Source of the DNA: CAYWIT01 sp964458415
GTDB lineage: Bacteria > Pseudomonadota > Alphaproteobacteria > Micavibrionales > UBA2020
DNA: 64,000 bases
Assembly: GCA_964458415.1 (NCBI GenBank)
Contig: CAYWIT010000002.1
Coordinates: 62,001-126,000, forward strand
Reading direction: 5' to 3'
Shown here: in pieces, positions 43,493-53,300 of the stretch
Position numbering within the stretch: the first letter of the stretch is position 1
Layout of the letters: each line of letters begins with the position of its first letter
Notes under the pieces: model-generated
Told to the model about the DNA's origin: nothing
Database searches by the model: none
The model's input: the letters and a program-made list of their open reading frames with translations, nothing else
Translations under genes and position numbers: made by a program

Positions 43493-44295
43493 TCGATCAT
43501 AAAAAAGTGGAGAGCGTTATCCGGCACGTGTCGGAAACCGAGGTGATGCCGCGGTTTAAAAACCTTGCGGCGGGAGAAATTCGCGAGAAAAATCCCGGCG
43601 ATTTTGTGACGGTTGCCGACGAAGCCTCGGAGAAAAAGTTTTCCGAACTTCTGCCAGAGCTTCTGCCCGGCTCCCTTGTTGTCGGGGAAGAGGCTGTCGC
43701 AAAGGATTTGTCCGTTCTTGAACGGCTGAAGGGGGATCGGCCCGTCTGGGTGATCGACCCGATTGATGGCACTTACAACTTTGCGCATGGCCGCAGCAAG
43801 TTCGGGATACTTGTCTCCCTCGTTCACAAAGGTGTCACTGAATATGGCTGGGCTTTTGATGCGCCGGGAAACCGGATGGCCGTTGCCAAACGGGGCGGTG
43901 GCGCCTTCATGGACGGAGAAGCGCTAAAAATTGCCGATACAAAGACGGAAATGAGCATGTTGACCGGTCAGGGCGGCGGTGCGCAGGCGTGGCATTTCGA
44001 GCCGGTCGCGTCTTTGTTTCACAAGATTGTCAATGTGCGGTGTTCATTGCATGACGGGCTGAGCTTCATTACGGGGGAAGCGGATTTTGTTGTCCATGTC
44101 AACAAAGTCACGCCATGGGATCATTCCGCTGTTTGCCTGCTGGCGCAGGAAGCCGGAGGATATGTTGCGCTCAATAACGGCGCTCCTTATGATCCGGCAC
44201 TCTATGGTCCGGCCTTCATGATGATGACGCCTTCCCGGGCATGGTGGGAAAAGCTTTATCCCGTGCTCCATCCCAGACTGGCAAGGGCGGCATAA
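43489..44295 (+). CDS. Inositol monophosphatase-family protein
   Basis: A ~268-residue lithium-sensitive phosphatase family member with metal-binding motifs GEEAV and DPIDGTYNFAHG, and WDHSAVCLLAQEAGG near the end. It could act on inositol 1-phosphate, 3'-phosphoadenosine phosphate (CysQ-like) or another small phosphate. Sequence alone does not decide. The ATG at 43489 overlaps the hflX stop (ATGA). The open frame starts earlier inside hflX, but that region is out of family. Confidence 0.9.
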   Translation: MIDHKKVESVIRHVSETEVMPRFKNLAAGEIREKNPGDFVTVADEASEKKFSELLPELLPGSLVVGEEAVAKDLSVLERLKGDRPVWVIDPIDGTYNFAHGRSKFGILVSLVHKGVTEYGWAFDAPGNRMAVAKRGGGAFMDGEALKIADTKTEMSMLTGQGGGAQAWHFEPVASLFHKIVNVRCSLHDGLSFITGEADFVVHVNKVTPWDHSAVCLLAQEAGGYVALNNGAPYDPALYGPAFMMMTPSRAWWEKLYPVLHPRLARAA

Positions 44296-44312
44296 CCGGC
44301 TTTTCCGCGCGT

Positions 44313-44326
44313 TTGATTAATATCAC
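44313..44326. promoter_or_regulatory. FNR/Anr-like box upstream of the cyclopropane synthase gene
   Basis: TTGAT-TAAT-ATCAC matches the FNR-family consensus TTGAT-N4-ATCAA at 9 of 10 fixed positions. It lies 82-95 bases upstream of the cfa start codon in the 112-base gap, a plausible activator position. Oxygen-responsive control is inference. Confidence 0.4.
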
Positions 44327-44407
44327 ATATTTTTTCCTGCATTGTTTGTATGAAACGGACCGAGGACAGTAATCGACCGTTCATGACAGCATTGAGGGAG
44401 AAGATTT

Positions 44408-45631
44408 ATGTGGGCATTGAGAAAAAATGAGACGCCGCGTCATATCGTGTCATTTCCGCGACATCCCGTTCTGCAGGCGATGCAGTTTTTACAAAAGGGG
44501 GAAATCGCTCTGACCCTTCCGAACGGGCAGAAGATCGCATATCAAGGGGCAGAAGACGGCGTGCAGGCGGATATGCGCCTGCGGAACTGGAAGGCGCTTG
44601 ACCAGATTATCACGCACGGCGACATTGGTCTGGGTGAAGGCTATGCGCTGGGACTCTGGGAGACGGATAATCTGGAAGGGCTGATGCTGCTGTTGGCGGA
44701 GAATGCCAAGGCTTTTGATGGCTATGCCAATGGCACCGCCGTTTATAAAAAGTTATACGCTATAAAAAACAATCTTCGGGCCAATACCGGCAAGGGCAGC
44801 CGGAAAAACATTCATGCCCACTATGATCTTGGAAATGATTTCTATCGCCTCTGGCTCGACGAAACGATGACTTATTCCTGCGGGTTGTTCGATGGCGATG
44901 CAAACATGTCTCTGGCGGTGGCGCAAAGAGCAAAGTATAGCCGCATTCTTGACAGACTGGCGCCGTCATCGGAAACGCGTATCCTGGAAATTGGCTGCGG
45001 CTGGGGCGGCTTTGTGGAAGAAGCGGCAAAAAGGGGGCACCGAATAACTGGGGTTACGGTTTCATCCGAGCAAGCTACTCTGGTGCGGACAAGAATTCAA
45101 AAGTCAGCTCTGGGTGCGCTGGCGGAGGTTTGTTTGCAGGACTATCGCGAAGTCGATGGTACATACGATGCGGTTGTCTCTATCGGAATGATGGAGCATG
45201 TCGGGGAGGAGTTTTGGTCCGTTTATATGGAGAAGATATACAAGACGCTCCCTCCGGGGGGCAAGGCGATGATACAGACGATTATCATTCGTGAAGACTT
45301 GTTTGAAAATTATCGCCGGAACAGCGATTTTATCCGCGAACATATTTTTCCCGGCGGTATGTTGCCATCGTTATTCCGTTTCAAGGTCGCGGCACATCGC
45401 GCGGGATTGCAGATCAATGACGTTTTCCACTTCGGTCCGGATTACGCTATAACCCTGAAGAAATGGCGGGAGCGTTTTGAAGCGCAACTGCCGGAGATCA
45501 GACGTATGGGATACAGCGACAGATTTATCCGGACATGGCGCTTCTATCTGGCCAGCTGTGCCGCGCTGTTCCGCACGGGCAGAACAGACGTTATACAGGT
45601 TGAACTGCAGCGGCCTATTTGCCGTTCTTGA
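44408..45631 (+). CDS. cfa: Cyclopropane-fatty-acyl-phospholipid synthase
   Basis: A 407-residue SAM-dependent enzyme that adds a methylene bridge to unsaturated phospholipid acyl chains. It has an N-terminal Cfa-type domain (LTLPNGQKIAYQG, LGEGYALGLWE), the HYDLGNDFYRLWLDETMTYSCG signature region, SAM motif LEIGCGWGGF and IGMMEHVGEEFW. AGGGAGAAG sits shortly before the ATG. Its 3' end overlaps the convergent TPR lipoprotein gene by 17 bases. Confidence 0.93.
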   Translation: MWALRKNETPRHIVSFPRHPVLQAMQFLQKGEIALTLPNGQKIAYQGAEDGVQADMRLRNWKALDQIITHGDIGLGEGYALGLWETDNLEGLMLLLAENAKAFDGYANGTAVYKKLYAIKNNLRANTGKGSRKNIHAHYDLGNDFYRLWLDETMTYSCGLFDGDANMSLAVAQRAKYSRILDRLAPSSETRILEIGCGWGGFVEEAAKRGHRITGVTVSSEQATLVRTRIQKSALGALAEVCLQDYREVDGTYDAVVSIGMMEHVGEEFWSVYMEKIYKTLPPGGKAMIQTIIIREDLFENYRRNSDFIREHIFPGGMLPSLFRFKVAAHRAGLQINDVFHFGPDYAITLKKWRERFEAQLPEIRRMGYSDRFIRTWRFYLASCAALFRTGRTDVIQVELQRPICRS

Positions 45632-46388
45632 TGTCGATGGGGGCTTTCGGCACAATGGTGTCGCGGAGGGTCTCGACGAACTGGATATTGCGGGCAATGT
45701 CCTGTTTGCCGGGCGCCATGACGAGAGCCTTGCGGAGCATCGTCAGGGATTCGTCAAATTTCCCCTGTGCCGCCAGTGACAGGGCTAGATTATTCATGAC
45801 CGATGTCGGGTCGCCCTTCCAGCTTTCCATGGACTGGCGGAACATCTCTTCCGCTGCGCTGTGTTTCCCCTGAGCATCAAGGGCGATCCCCTTCAGATGC
45901 TTTGCATCGGCGTGGAATTCGGGGGCCTTGGCATTGGATAAAACCCGGTCTGCAAGATGGGTGGCATGATCAAGGTTCCCCAGCTCGATTTCCACCGCAG
46001 CATACTCGTTGAGCAGCAGGGGATCAATTTTTCTCTGCTCTTTGCCTTCCTTATCCAGCAGGAAGGGAGACAGGATAATCATGGCGCGCTGCGGGTTGCC
46101 GGTTTTGCGCAGAAGCTGCGCGTAATTGAGCGCGATATCACGGTCATTTTTGTTTTTAGCATAGAGTTTTTCGTACTGGCGCAAGGCTTCGGCGGTCTCC
46201 CCGCGGGCGGAAGCTTCCGCAGCGGCGGTGGACAGGCGAAGTTCTGTAGCTGCCTTTTTTCCGGCCATGCTGTCAATGGCGGTTCCGACAAGCGGCGTGT
46301 CGGCTGCCTTGCAGCTGGAAAGCAGCGTCAGCGAAAATATCGCGATAAGGGGAAATCCGGCTTTTTTGTTTATCCTGGTCATGCTCAT
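45615..46388 (-). CDS. TPR-repeat lipoprotein, TadD-like
   Basis: A 257-residue protein with a lipoprotein signal peptide (lipobox LSSC, Cys at about residue 26) and about five TPR-like helix pairs from residue 55 to 240, including ALRQYEKLYAKNKNDRDIA and LNYAQLLRKTGNPQRA. This layout resembles TadD-type pilotin/TPR lipoproteins of Tad pilus systems. It lies 2 bases after the secretin-N-domain gene on the same strand, with AGGGA 8 bases before its start, so the two are co-expressed. No other tad genes are present. An outer-membrane assembly helper is the best guess. Confidence 0.75.
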   Translation of the reverse strand: MSMTRINKKAGFPLIAIFSLTLLSSCKAADTPLVGTAIDSMAGKKAATELRLSTAAAEASARGETAEALRQYEKLYAKNKNDRDIALNYAQLLRKTGNPQRAMIILSPFLLDKEGKEQRKIDPLLLNEYAAVEIELGNLDHATHLADRVLSNAKAPEFHADAKHLKGIALDAQGKHSAAEEMFRQSMESWKGDPTSVMNNLALSLAAQGKFDESLTMLRKALVMAPGKQDIARNIQFVETLRDTIVPKAPIDIKNGK

Positions 46389-46390
46389 GA

Positions 46391-47032
46391 TTATTGTCCC
46401 TCTGCTTCCTGTTCCGTTTCGGCGGGCACGGATTCAGCGCTTGTTTCTTCTTCAAGGCGCTCATCGCTTGCCGCGGGCGTATCAGAGGGCAGTGCGGGCG
46501 GCGTACCGGCGGCTATTTCCGGCACTTGTGTCGCGCCGCCATCAGAAGCAACGGCGGTGACCTCGTAACAGCCATCCGGACAATAGTAATAGGCGCTGGG
46601 AATGCAGGTGGTGTCCCCTCCGGCGCACATGCGGCGGATGCGGACATATTTTTTGTCCTGTTGCACGGCGGAAATGATGACGGTTTTTTCAAGAATATTT
46701 TCGCCCCGTGCGTTCAAAACGGTAAAGGAGGTCGTGCCGGGCTGGCGCGGCATGATGATCAGCAGGCGGGGGCTGTCGAGCATGACGTTGGCATGTTCGG
46801 GGTTGGCAACGATGACACTGGCGGCGTCCTGATCAAGGCGGAGGATATGTGTTTTATCAGGCGTCAGGCGCAAAATTCCGGTGTCACCAGCCTGTTCTGC
46901 AGGAGACGCATTTTTTGAAGCGCTGCCATCAGCGTTAACGAGGCGCTCCAGACTGTCGAGTCCGTCAGCCTGAGCAGGCTCCGTCATTGCGAAAGCAAGG
47001 AGGAGACAGAGAATTGTCCATTTTTTGTTCAT
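46391..47032 (-). CDS. Pilus-assembly/secretin N-terminal domain protein, cysteine-rich (CpaC/RcpA N-domain-like)
   Basis: A ~213-residue secreted protein: signal peptide (WTILCLLLAFAMTEPAQA), a domain at about residues 50-130 like the N-terminal domain of Tad secretins (ILRLDQDAASVIVANPEHA, MPRQPGTTSFTVLNA), then a segment with four cysteines in C-x6-C-x7-C-x3-C spacing, and an acidic Glu/Pro-rich tail. The secretin channel domain is missing, so it is an accessory or substrate-binding version. The ATG at 47032 gives the cleanest signal peptide; 47050 is possible. It is divergent from the giant adhesin gene. Confidence 0.75.
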   Translation of the reverse strand: MNKKWTILCLLLAFAMTEPAQADGLDSLERLVNADGSASKNASPAEQAGDTGILRLTPDKTHILRLDQDAASVIVANPEHANVMLDSPRLLIIMPRQPGTTSFTVLNARGENILEKTVIISAVQQDKKYVRIRRMCAGGDTTCIPSAYYYCPDGCYEVTAVASDGGATQVPEIAAGTPPALPSDTPAASDERLEEETSAESVPAETEQEAEGQ

Positions 47033-47227
47033 GTATTGAAACCCCATCAAACCTGAAACATACGTTTACTATAGTGCGCCAAAAAACAAAATGAAGCAAA
47101 GGTTTTATGCCTTTGGAATCTCAAGATTTTTGTTATTTTGTAAAATTGGGGACCGTTGATTTTACACAGATTTTCTCTGGTTATTTTATGAATGATGAAT
47201 TATTAAGTATCGGTTCTCTATTAATAG

Positions 47228-47243
47228 TTAATTATAGATTAAC
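47228..47243 (+). promoter_or_regulatory. CtrA-type binding site upstream of the adhesin promoter
   Basis: TTAA (47228-47231), seven bases, then TTAAC (47239-47243) exactly fits the TTAA-N7-TTAAC site of the alphaproteobacterial cell-cycle regulator CtrA. It ends 7 bases before the -35 hexamer, centred near -50 relative to the expected start of transcription, a position compatible with activation. The surrounding DNA is AT-rich, which raises the chance of a random match. Confidence 0.5.
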
Positions 47244-47250
47244 ATAATAG

Positions 47251-47279
47251 TTGACTGGAATCAAGAAAGCGTGTATAAA
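47251..47279 (+). promoter_or_regulatory. Sigma-70 promoter of the adhesin gene
   Basis: TTGACT (47251-47256), a 17-base spacer and TATAAA (47274-47279) give near-consensus hexamers at optimal spacing, about 100 bases before the start codon. A CcrM-type GANTC site (GAATC, 47258-47262) lies in the spacer. Confidence 0.7.
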
Positions 47280-47324
47280 TTTTAGACATAATTTTTTTTA
47301 CGCAAACCGAGTCCAAAAGAGGGT

Positions 47325-47341
47325 GGGCAGACTATCTGCCC
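47325..47341 (+). promoter_or_regulatory. Perfect hairpin in the adhesin 5' leader
   Basis: GGGCAGA and TCTGCCC form a 7-bp perfect stem with a CTA loop, about 45 bases downstream of the expected transcription start and 39 bases ahead of the ATG. There is no T-run, so it is not a simple terminator. It may stabilise the mRNA or bind a regulator. Confidence 0.55.
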
Positions 47342-47380
47342 TGATCTTACTGAATAACAAAAACAGAGGGGAATACGATA

Positions 47381-50300
47381 ATGGCAGCAGAACAACAATC
47401 TCTCATCGCTCTTCAGGCGAATGCAGTAACGGAAGTTAGCGTGACGGCAGGGAAGACACTGGCGATCGGGGGGGATGCCGAAGTTTCTGGAATGACGATG
47501 GGCAAGAGCGGAGAGCTTGTCGTTCATTTTAATAACGGCGCGACGCTGGTGGTCAGGAATTTTTCCGAAGTCGCCGGTATGGGTGAGGCGCCCGCCATTA
47601 CGATGCCAAACGGTCATGTTGTTAATCTGGCGCAGCTGCTCCCCACGCTTGCCAGCGACATCCAAACGGCTGCTGGTGAAGAGACGCCAAGTGTTGTGAC
47701 GGTTGAAAAACCCGCCGCAAATCAGGATGTGGTTGTAAAGCTGGAACCGGGTCAGGAATATCAGTTCGGTTTTGCCATGAATGAGCCAACGGCTGTCAAG
47801 GATAACGAGGGGCAGCTGGTTATTACTTTTAAAAACGGCGGGGAAATCATTATCCCCAATTATGGCGACATCAAGGCTTCGGGCAATCCTTCCAGCCTGA
47901 CGCTTAGCGATGGCTCCCAGCTGAAGGCGACGGAACTGGGGGATGTGCTGGCGCAAGCGACGCAGCTGGCGGAAGTTGAACCTGCGGCTGGCGAGGCCGG
48001 TGGTGGCGCGCGGAACGGCTTTGGATTCCAGAGCTCTTTTTCGGCAACCCCGCTTGAATCGCTTGACGCGATCGGACCTATTAACCCGACATCTCTGCAA
48101 TACCGGGCGCCGGATCGTGAACCGTTGCCGACGGGTCTGAATGCTCCGGCGCCTGTCACGCCAAATCTTGAGGCGGCGGACAGTTACGTTTACGAGGACA
48201 ATTCCGTTGCCTTGTTCGTTGACGCCCATCCGACGAATGCGAACGAGCAGCTGACGATCACGATTTCAGGGTTTGATGCGTCCTGGACGGTGGATACGAC
48301 AGCCAGCGGCGGAACCTATAACGCGGCTACGGGCACATGGACAATCACGCTGGCCAAAGGCGCCAGCTTCACGGGCGGCCCGCTGGTCAGCCCGCCAGCG
48401 GACAGCGATGGCGACATGCCGAACCTGACCGTGACGCTGGATGTCACAAATCTGGCCACAGGCATGACGGGACAAGCCGTCAGCACAATCAATGTCTATA
48501 CAGATGCGGTCGCCGACACGCCTGCAGTCGCAGCCAAGGATGCAACGGGTCATGAAGATACGCCAATTGCGCTGGATATCACAACGGCGGTAAAGGATAC
48601 CGATGGTTCCGAGGAAATCACCGGCGTGGTTATTTCCGGCGTTCCTGCGAGTGCGACGCTGAATCATGGTACGGATCTTGGCGGCGGCCAGTGGCTGTTG
48701 TCCCTGACGGATCTGACCGGCCTGACAATCACCACGGCCAAGGATTACAGCGGTTCCTTCGATCTGACGGTGACCTCCACGGCGACGGAAGTCAACCTGA
48801 GCGATACCGAATTCAATTTCAACAATAACACGGCTAATAACACGGCAAAGCTGACCGTGACGGTTGAGGGTGTAGCGGATGAAGTTCTGCTGAAAGTCGA
48901 AGACGCTGAAGTGAAAGAAGATGGCGCCGTGGCGCTGAAGATTTCGGCGAGCCTGACGGATACCGATGGTTCCGAAACCCTGACAGTGACGATCTCCGGT
49001 ATTGCGCCGGGCTGGGGTGTGGATACGACGACGAGCGGCGGGACTTATAACGCCGCTACAGGTACATGGACACTGGCGTTGCCTGCCGGCGTGACCAGTT
49101 TTACGGGCGGCCCAGAAGTCAGCCCTCCGGCTGACAGCGATGCAGACCTGACCGGTCTGGTCGTGACGGCGACGGCGATGGATGGCGGGGATACGAATTC
49201 CGCCACGGCGATCATCAATGTCGTAACCGATGCTGTCATCGATGTTCCGCATCTGGATGCGCAGAATGCTTCCGGCATCGAAGATAATCCGGTTGCCCTG
49301 ACGATCACGATGGGTGTTGGCGACACTGACGGTTCCGAGCAGATCACAAATATCCTGATCTCCGGCGTGCCTGCGGGCGCGGCGCTGAATCATGGCGCAG
49401 ACCTTGGCGGCGGTGTCTGGCAACTGACAATGGCCGATCTGACAGGCCTGAATTTCCTGCCCGCGCCGAACTTTTATGGCACGGTTAATCTGACGGTGAC
49501 GATCACCTCGACAGAGGCGAACCTGAGCGGTGGTGAATACGATTATAACGATAACCAGATGACGATTTCTGATGATATGGTCATTACGGTTGAATCGCAG
49601 CCGGAAACGCCACGGGTTTCCGCAGAAGAGGCCTGCGTGAAAGAAGATGGTTCTGTTCAGCTTGTCGTGCATGCGGCGCTGGACCCAACCGGCCCCGCAA
49701 CGGATGTTCTGACGGTTTCCATTTCCGGCATTCAAGCCGATTGGAGTGTTGATACGACGGCCAGTGGCGGTACCTATGATGCCGGTATGGGCACATGGAC
49801 CCTGACATTGCCGGCAGGCAATAATTTTACTGGCGGCCCGGTTTTTTCTCCTCCCGCTGACAGTGATGTCGATATGACCGGCCTGGTCGTGACGGCAACG
49901 CAGACGGATCCGGTTTCCGGCACGGCGTCTTCGGCGGCTGTGACAACGAAAATTGTCGTTGACGCTGTGATTGACGCGCCGACGGTAGATGCACAGGATG
50001 CATCGGGTGACGAAGATACGTCCATTCCGTTGACCATCGCAGTCGGTCCGGGCGGTGACAATACCGACGGTTCCGAAGCGATTACCGCGATCATTATTTC
50101 CGGCGTGCCTGCGGGTGCGGCGCTGAACCATGGCACCAATCTGGGCGGCGGCCAGTGGAGCTTGACGCAGGCCGATCTGTCCGGTCTGGCGCTCACCCCC
50201 GCGGCGAACTGGTCCGGCACGATCAACCTGACGGTTGCCGTGACGGAAAAAGAAGTCACGTTGAGTGGCGAGGAATGCGATCTGACGGACAACCAGAAAA

Positions 50301-53300
50301 CGGTGACCGACAAGCTGACTGTAACGGTCAAGCCTGTGGCTGACGAGCCTTCTGTCAGCGCAAGAGATGTCTGCGTGAAAGAAGACGGATCCGTCCAACT
50401 GCAGGTTTCTGCAAGCCTGACGGATACGGATGGTTCCGAGCATCTGACGGTCACCATCAGTGGCATTCAGGCGGGCTGGACAGTGAACACAACGGCGAGT
50501 GGCGGGACGTATAACGCCGCGACAGGCGTCTGGACGCTGACTCTGCCGGCCGGTGTAACGGCATTCACAGGCGGCCCTGTTGTCAAGCCGCCGGCGAACA
50601 GCGATGCCGACATGACGGGCCTGACCGTGACGGCGACAGCGACGGAGAGCGATGGCGCGACGATGAGCTCAAGCGCAGACTTCAAGGTCGTGACGGATGC
50701 GGTCATTGACACGCCGTTCCTTGACGCGAACAACGTAACGGGAGATCAGGATCAGCCGGTCTCTCTCGACATCAAAACAAACGTAACGGATACGGATGGC
50801 TCCGAAGCGATCACCAAAATCGTTATCAGCGGCGTTCCCGACGGGTTCACGCTGTCGGCGGGAACAAATCTTGGTGGCGGCCAGTGGGAAGTAACACAGG
50901 CCCAATTGCCGGGCTTGCAAATCAATCCTCCCGCGCACTGGGCAGGCACGCTGACGCTGACGGTGTCCTCTACTGCGACAGAGGTGAACCTGGGCGGCGA
51001 GGAATGCGATCTGACGGACAACCAGAAAACGGTGACCGACAAGCTGACCATCACGGTTCATGCCCGTCCGGATCAGCCGACACTCAGTGTTCATGACCAG
51101 TGCGTGAAGGAAGATGGCTCGACCCAGCTGGACATTCAGGCCAACCTGACGGACATGGCGGAATATCTGACCGTGACAGTGACTGGCTTTAAAGCGGGCT
51201 GGACAGTCGATACGTCTGCCAGTGGCGGTACTTATAATGCCGCAACGGGCACCTGGAGCATTACACTGGCGACAGGCCAGAATTTCTCCGGAGGGCCTAT
51301 TGTGAAACCGCCAGCAAACAGCGATGCGGATCTGACAGGGCTGGTCGTAACGGCGACATCGACTGAACCCAGCGGCGTTTCCGCTTCCGTTCAGGCAACG
51401 ATGAAAGTTGTGACAGATGCTGTCATTGATACGCCGTATCTGAATGTTGCGAACGCTTCTGGCAAGGAAGATGTTTCTTCCGTCTCGCTTGCGATTTCGA
51501 CCGGCGTAACGGATACGGATGGTTCCGAGGCGATTACCAAAGTCGTTATCAGCGGCCTGCCGGACGGATTTGCCCTGAACAAGGGGACAAATCTTGGCGG
51601 TGGCGCATGGCAATTGACAACAGGCCAATTGGTCGGTCTGAAGCTGGTGCCTCCTGCGAATTGGTCGGGCGAGTTCTCCCTGACCGTTTCATCGACAGCC
51701 AGAGAAGTCAAGCTGAGCGGCGAGGAATGCGATTACACGGACAATGAAATGACCGTGACAAAAACGCTGAAAGTGACATTGACGCCTGTGGCAGATGCGC
51801 CAAACCTTTGCGTCAACGATGTCATGGTGAAGGAAGATGGAGCGGTCAAGCTATTTGTTGAAGCTGGACTGAGCGATCCGTCAGAACAGATGACCGTGAC
51901 GATTTCAGGGTTCAAGCCGGGCTGGACGGTTGATACAACGATTGACGGCGGCACGTATAATGCGGCAACCGGTGTCTGGAGCATCACGTTGCCGCTGGGC
52001 GTAACAGCCTTTGCGGGTGGCCCGCTGGTGCGGCCTCCGGCTGATAGCGATGCGGACCTGACAGGATTGGTCGCTACGGTGACGTCAACTGAAACAGATG
52101 GCAGCACGGCTTCCAAGTCCGGCACGTTCAGTATTTTCACCGATGCGGTGATTGATGCGCCAACAGTGGATGCCGGTGACGTAGCGGGAGACGCCGGAAC
52201 GGCTATTGCCCTCGATATTAATGTCGGTAAAGGCGGAGATAATCTTGACGGTTCAGAGCAGATCACCAAGATCGAGCTTTCCGGTGTTCCGGCGGGGGCT
52301 GTGTTGAATCACGGCACAGATCTCGGTGGCGGCGTCTGGTCTCTGACGCTGGCGGATCTTTCCGGCTTGACGCTGACGCCTGCGGCGGGAACTTCAGGTT
52401 CTTATGCGCTGACTGTGACGGTGACAGAAACGGAAACCAGCCTGAGCGGGCTCGAGTTCGATCTGACAGACAACACGGCGACGGCGAGTGACAGCTTGAC
52501 TGTTACGGTTCGGGCAGTTGATCCTGTCTTTAAAGTCGGCAAAAACGTCGATGACGTTGACGGCTCGGTCACGGCTTATGAGGTCGGCACCGGAACGGGC
52601 ACGATCAAAGGAAATGGCGCAGCCGATATCCTTGTTGGTGATGTTGGTGGCGCACGGTCGGAGACCCAGGCGAAGGATTACAATATCGTCATGGTTCTTG
52701 ATATCAGCGGCAGCATGGGGTCAAAATTTGATCCGACATCCAAATATTCCTTGCTGCTGGACGCTGTGCAGAATCTGCTTACGGATTTCAGCGGTTATCA
52801 GGGCGGTGATGTCAAGGTTCATATCGTTCCGTTCTCGACAACGGCGAAAACGGCGGGCACCTTTACGGTGACCGATGCCGCGGACTTTGCGGCGGCAGTG
52901 AACTATCTGGATACCCTGACCAATGCTGGCGGCGTAACGAACTACGAATCCGCATTGCAGGCAGCGATTACCTGGCTGCAGGGTTCCGGGAAGATAGCCG
53001 GTGCCGAGACCTACACTTATTTTGTCAGTGATGGACAGCCGAATACTTACGTCACAAGCACAAATCCGGCGCAAAGCGGATCCGAGACAGATTCCATGAA
53101 TCAGATCAAGGGTACGGACGGCACGAATGAAATCGCGCTGATCCAGAGCCTGAGCACGGAAGTTATCGGCGTTGGCATCAATATCGGTTCCAAGATCAGC
53201 AATATCAACCTGATCGACTCCAATGGGGTCGCGCTGAATATTGATGATCCGCTGGATCTGAATGCGGCGCTGGCGGGTTCCAATCCGATCAACAAAATCA

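Larger units (their letters stand above)
47033..47380. other. AT-rich divergent regulatory region between the pilus-like pair and the adhesin
   Basis: This 348-base gap holds no credible gene. Leftward it has a TATAGT -10-like element (complement of 47069-47074). In the middle there is a 6-bp hairpin (CAAAGG 47097-47102 with CCTTTG 47110-47115). Rightward there is a CtrA-type box, a strong sigma-70 promoter with a GANTC site in its spacer, and a leader hairpin, listed separately. Confidence 0.7.

Noticed and set aside
48266..50443. 725-codon leftward frame over the adhesin repeats
   Set aside because: It repeats with the same period as the sense repeats and is a by-product of their codon bias.
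48150..52512. Regular repeats considered as a CRISPR array or mobile repeat
   Set aside because: Periods of ~729 bases, multiples of three, diverged units and a continuous open frame show protein-domain repeats.
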